From positions 1 through 15,310 of the forward strand of contig JAHEKK010000020.1 of the NCBI GenBank assembly GCA_024638395.1: a stretch of DNA of 15,310 nucleotides. Reading direction: 5' to 3'. Made by a program: the position numbers and the translations under genes. Positions within the stretch are counted from its first letter, which is position 1. The number at the start of each line of letters is the position of its first letter. This DNA is from Gemmatimonadota bacterium (GTDB lineage Bacteria; Gemmatimonadota; Gemmatimonadetes; Longimicrobiales; Gaopeijiaceae). Shown here piece by piece: positions 13,719 to 15,310 of the stretch. Below the pieces are notes generated by a model that saw only the letters and a program-made list of their open reading frames with translations, was not told where the DNA came from and searched no databases.

Positions 13719-15310
13719 ATGAACCGGAGTCGAGCTGCGGTGGCTAGAGCCGCCGCCCTTGTTGTACTGGCAGTAGCCTCTGCCTTGGCTGTCGTTCCGC
13801 AGACTGCGGCCGCACAGCTCACCACGCCCGAAGAGCAGTTCGGCTTCCAGATCGGAGCCGACTACCAGCTCATCAACTACCAGCAGCTCTCGGAATACTG
13901 GCATCTGCTGGCTGAACAGTCCGACCGCATGAGCCTCCGCTCGATCGGGCAGACCTCCCCGGAGAATCAGGAGAATCTGGACCGGTACAGGGAGATCGCC
14001 GAGCGTCTCGCGAGGGCCGAGGGCGTATCCGAAGACGAGGCGCGGGCGTTGGCAGCCGAAGGGAAGGCGGTCATCTGGATCGACGGCGGCTTACACGCGA
14101 CGGAGGTTCTGGGGGCCCAGCAGCTCATGGAAATGGTGTGGCAACTGGTGAGTCGGGACGATGACGAGATTGGCCGATTCCTCGACGACGCCATCATCCT
14201 GGCGACCCACGCCAACCCCGACGGCCACGCCCTCGTGGCCAACTGGTACATGAAGGATGCCGACCCCCTCGCTCGGAGCACGCAGGGTGTCCCGTTGCTC
14301 TACAACAAGTACGCCGGCCACGACAACAACCGCGACTTCTACATGGCGGCGCTGGCCGAAACCGAAAACATGAACCGCGTCATGTACCGGGAGTGGTATC
14401 CCCAGATCGTGTACAACCACCACCAGACGGGGCCCCAGGGCACCATCATGTTCGCCCCCCCGTTCCGGGACCCACCCAACCAGAACCTGGACCCGCTCAT
14501 CATCACCAGCCTGGACCAGGTCGGATCCTCCATGCACCACCGGATGGTAGCCGAAGGGAAGGGCGGCACGACCATGCGGCGGGGCGCCAGCTATTCGACC
14601 TGGTGGAACGGAGGCCTGCGCACGACCCCCTACTTCCACAACATGATCGGGCTGCTCACCGAAACCATCGGCCACCCGACGCCCATCGAAGTCCCCTTCC
14701 TGCCCCGGAAGCAGATCAGCCACGCCGACCTTCCCCTTCCGGTGACGCCCGGCACGTGGCACTTCCGGCAATCCGTGGACTACTCGATGACCGCCAACTG
14801 GGCGGTCCTGGACTACGCCAGCCGGAACAAGGAGCATTTGCTGCTCAATATCTGGCGTATGGGTGTGAACTCCATCGAGCGGGGGAGCCGCGACTCATGG
14901 ACGATCCTCCCGAAATGGATCGACCAGGTCGCCGACGAGGTCGGTGAGCGGGGTTCGCAGGAGGACTACCGAACCTATCTCAAGGATCCCGCCAAACGGG
15001 ACGCGCGCGGGTACATTCTCAGCGCGGACCAGGACGACTTCCCGACCGCAACACGCTTCGTGAACGCTCTGCTGAAGAACGGCGTCGTCGTGCACCAGGC
15101 GACCCAGGACTTCACCGTGGCGGGAACCTCCTACCCGGAGAATTCCTACGTTGTCACGACCGCCCAGGCCTTCAGGCCTCACGTCATCGACATGTTCGAG
15201 CCCCAGAACCACCCCAACGACTTCCAGTATCCCGGAGGTCCGCCCATCGCACCCTATGACAATGCCGGCTGGACGCTGGCCCTTCAGATGGGCGTCGAGT
15301 TCGACCGGAT
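13719..15310 (+). CDS. Secreted M14-family zinc carboxypeptidase-like protein (3' truncated by window)
   Basis: The ATG at 13719 lies seven bases after AAGAGGGG and opens a signal peptide (Arg-rich start, hydrophobic core about 11-26, cleavage near AAAQ at 30-33). The frame stays open to the window end; 530 residues are visible. The zinc motif H126-x-x-E129 lies in a DGGLHATE context; HANPDGH (164-170) and GHDNNRDF (200-207, Arg205) follow, then NHHQTG with the third zinc His (234 or 235). A Glu within LLTETIG is a candidate general base. These are M14 metallocarboxypeptidase hallmarks, so it probably trims peptides in the periplasm or outside. Compared with my memory of relatives, the segment at residues 74-83 seems to lack about 14 residues that normally contain EGRP. 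It is separated from the redox operon by 209 bases and is probably an independent gene. Confidence 0.9.
   Translation, partial: MNRSRAAVARAAALVVLAVASALAVVPQTAAAQLTTPEEQFGFQIGADYQLINYQQLSEYWHLLAEQSDRMSLRSIGQTSPENQENLDRYREIAERLARAEGVSEDEARALAAEGKAVIWIDGGLHATEVLGAQQLMEMVWQLVSRDDDEIGRFLDDAIILATHANPDGHALVANWYMKDADPLARSTQGVPLLYNKYAGHDNNRDFYMAALAETENMNRVMYREWYPQIVYNHHQTGPQGTIMFAPPFRDPPNQNLDPLIITSLDQVGSSMHHRMVAEGKGGTTMRRGASYSTWWNGGLRTTPYFHNMIGLLTETIGHPTPIEVPFLPRKQISHADLPLPVTPGTWHFRQSVDYSMTANWAVLDYASRNKEHLLLNIWRMGVNSIERGSRDSWTILPKWIDQVADEVGERGSQEDYRTYLKDPAKRDARGYILSADQDDFPTATRFVNALLKNGVVVHQATQDFTVAGTSYPENSYVVTTAQAFRPHVIDMFEPQNHPNDFQYPGGPPIAPYDNAGWTLALQMGVEFDR

Overview
The window is high-GC DNA, densely coded on the + strand. 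It holds one long, tightly packed run of genes for a multi-part electron-transfer system, followed by a glutamate dehydrogenase and the start of an unrelated secreted M14 peptidase. No RNA gene, insertion sequence, CRISPR array or phage gene was seen. GC content, the abundance of multihaem cytochromes and the style of the secreted M14 peptidase suggest an uncultured Gemmatimonadota-like bacterium. This assignment is inference from family resemblance, not proof.

Layout: (1) 1-1326, C-terminal part of a multihaem c-type cytochrome cut by the window edge. (2) 1326-2840, a signal-peptide protein that looks like an outer-membrane beta-barrel. (3) 2849-4957, a secreted cytochrome c made of two tandem c554-like tetrahaem modules. 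(4) 4954-6585, two cyclic-nucleotide-binding-like domains fused to a four-cluster [4Fe-4S] ferredoxin domain, cytoplasmic. (5) 6582-7451, a five-helix dihaem b-type membrane protein. (6) about 7478-9031, a membrane-anchored decahaem cytochrome c. (7) 9028-9870, a double-FHA protein. (8) 9867-12200, a FAD/NAD(P) oxidoreductase fused to two FHA domains and a plant-type [2Fe-2S] domain. (9) 12220-13509, glutamate dehydrogenase. (10) 13719-15310, M14 zinc carboxypeptidase-like protein, cut by the window end.

Genes 1-8 are joined by start/stop overlaps (mostly ATGA) or gaps of at most about 26 bases, so they almost certainly form one translationally coupled operon. Gene 9 follows after 19 bases with its own ribosome-binding site. 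The parts can be ordered into a plausible chain from cytoplasm to cell exterior: NAD(P)H, FAD, [2Fe-2S] (gene 8); 4x[4Fe-4S] (gene 4); dihaem cytochrome b (gene 5); periplasmic decahaem (gene 6); double tetrahaem (gene 3); barrel plus multihaem cytochrome (genes 2 and 1). The direction of electron flow and the final donor or acceptor cannot be read from the sequence.

The most unusual aspect is that the cytoplasmic redox carriers are fused to, or encoded beside, signalling-type domains: two cNMP-like and four FHA domains. Several of these carry substitutions at key ligand-binding residues. This looks like a regulated or scaffolded transmembrane electron conduit that I cannot match to a named system such as Mtr, Mto or HAO-linked chains.
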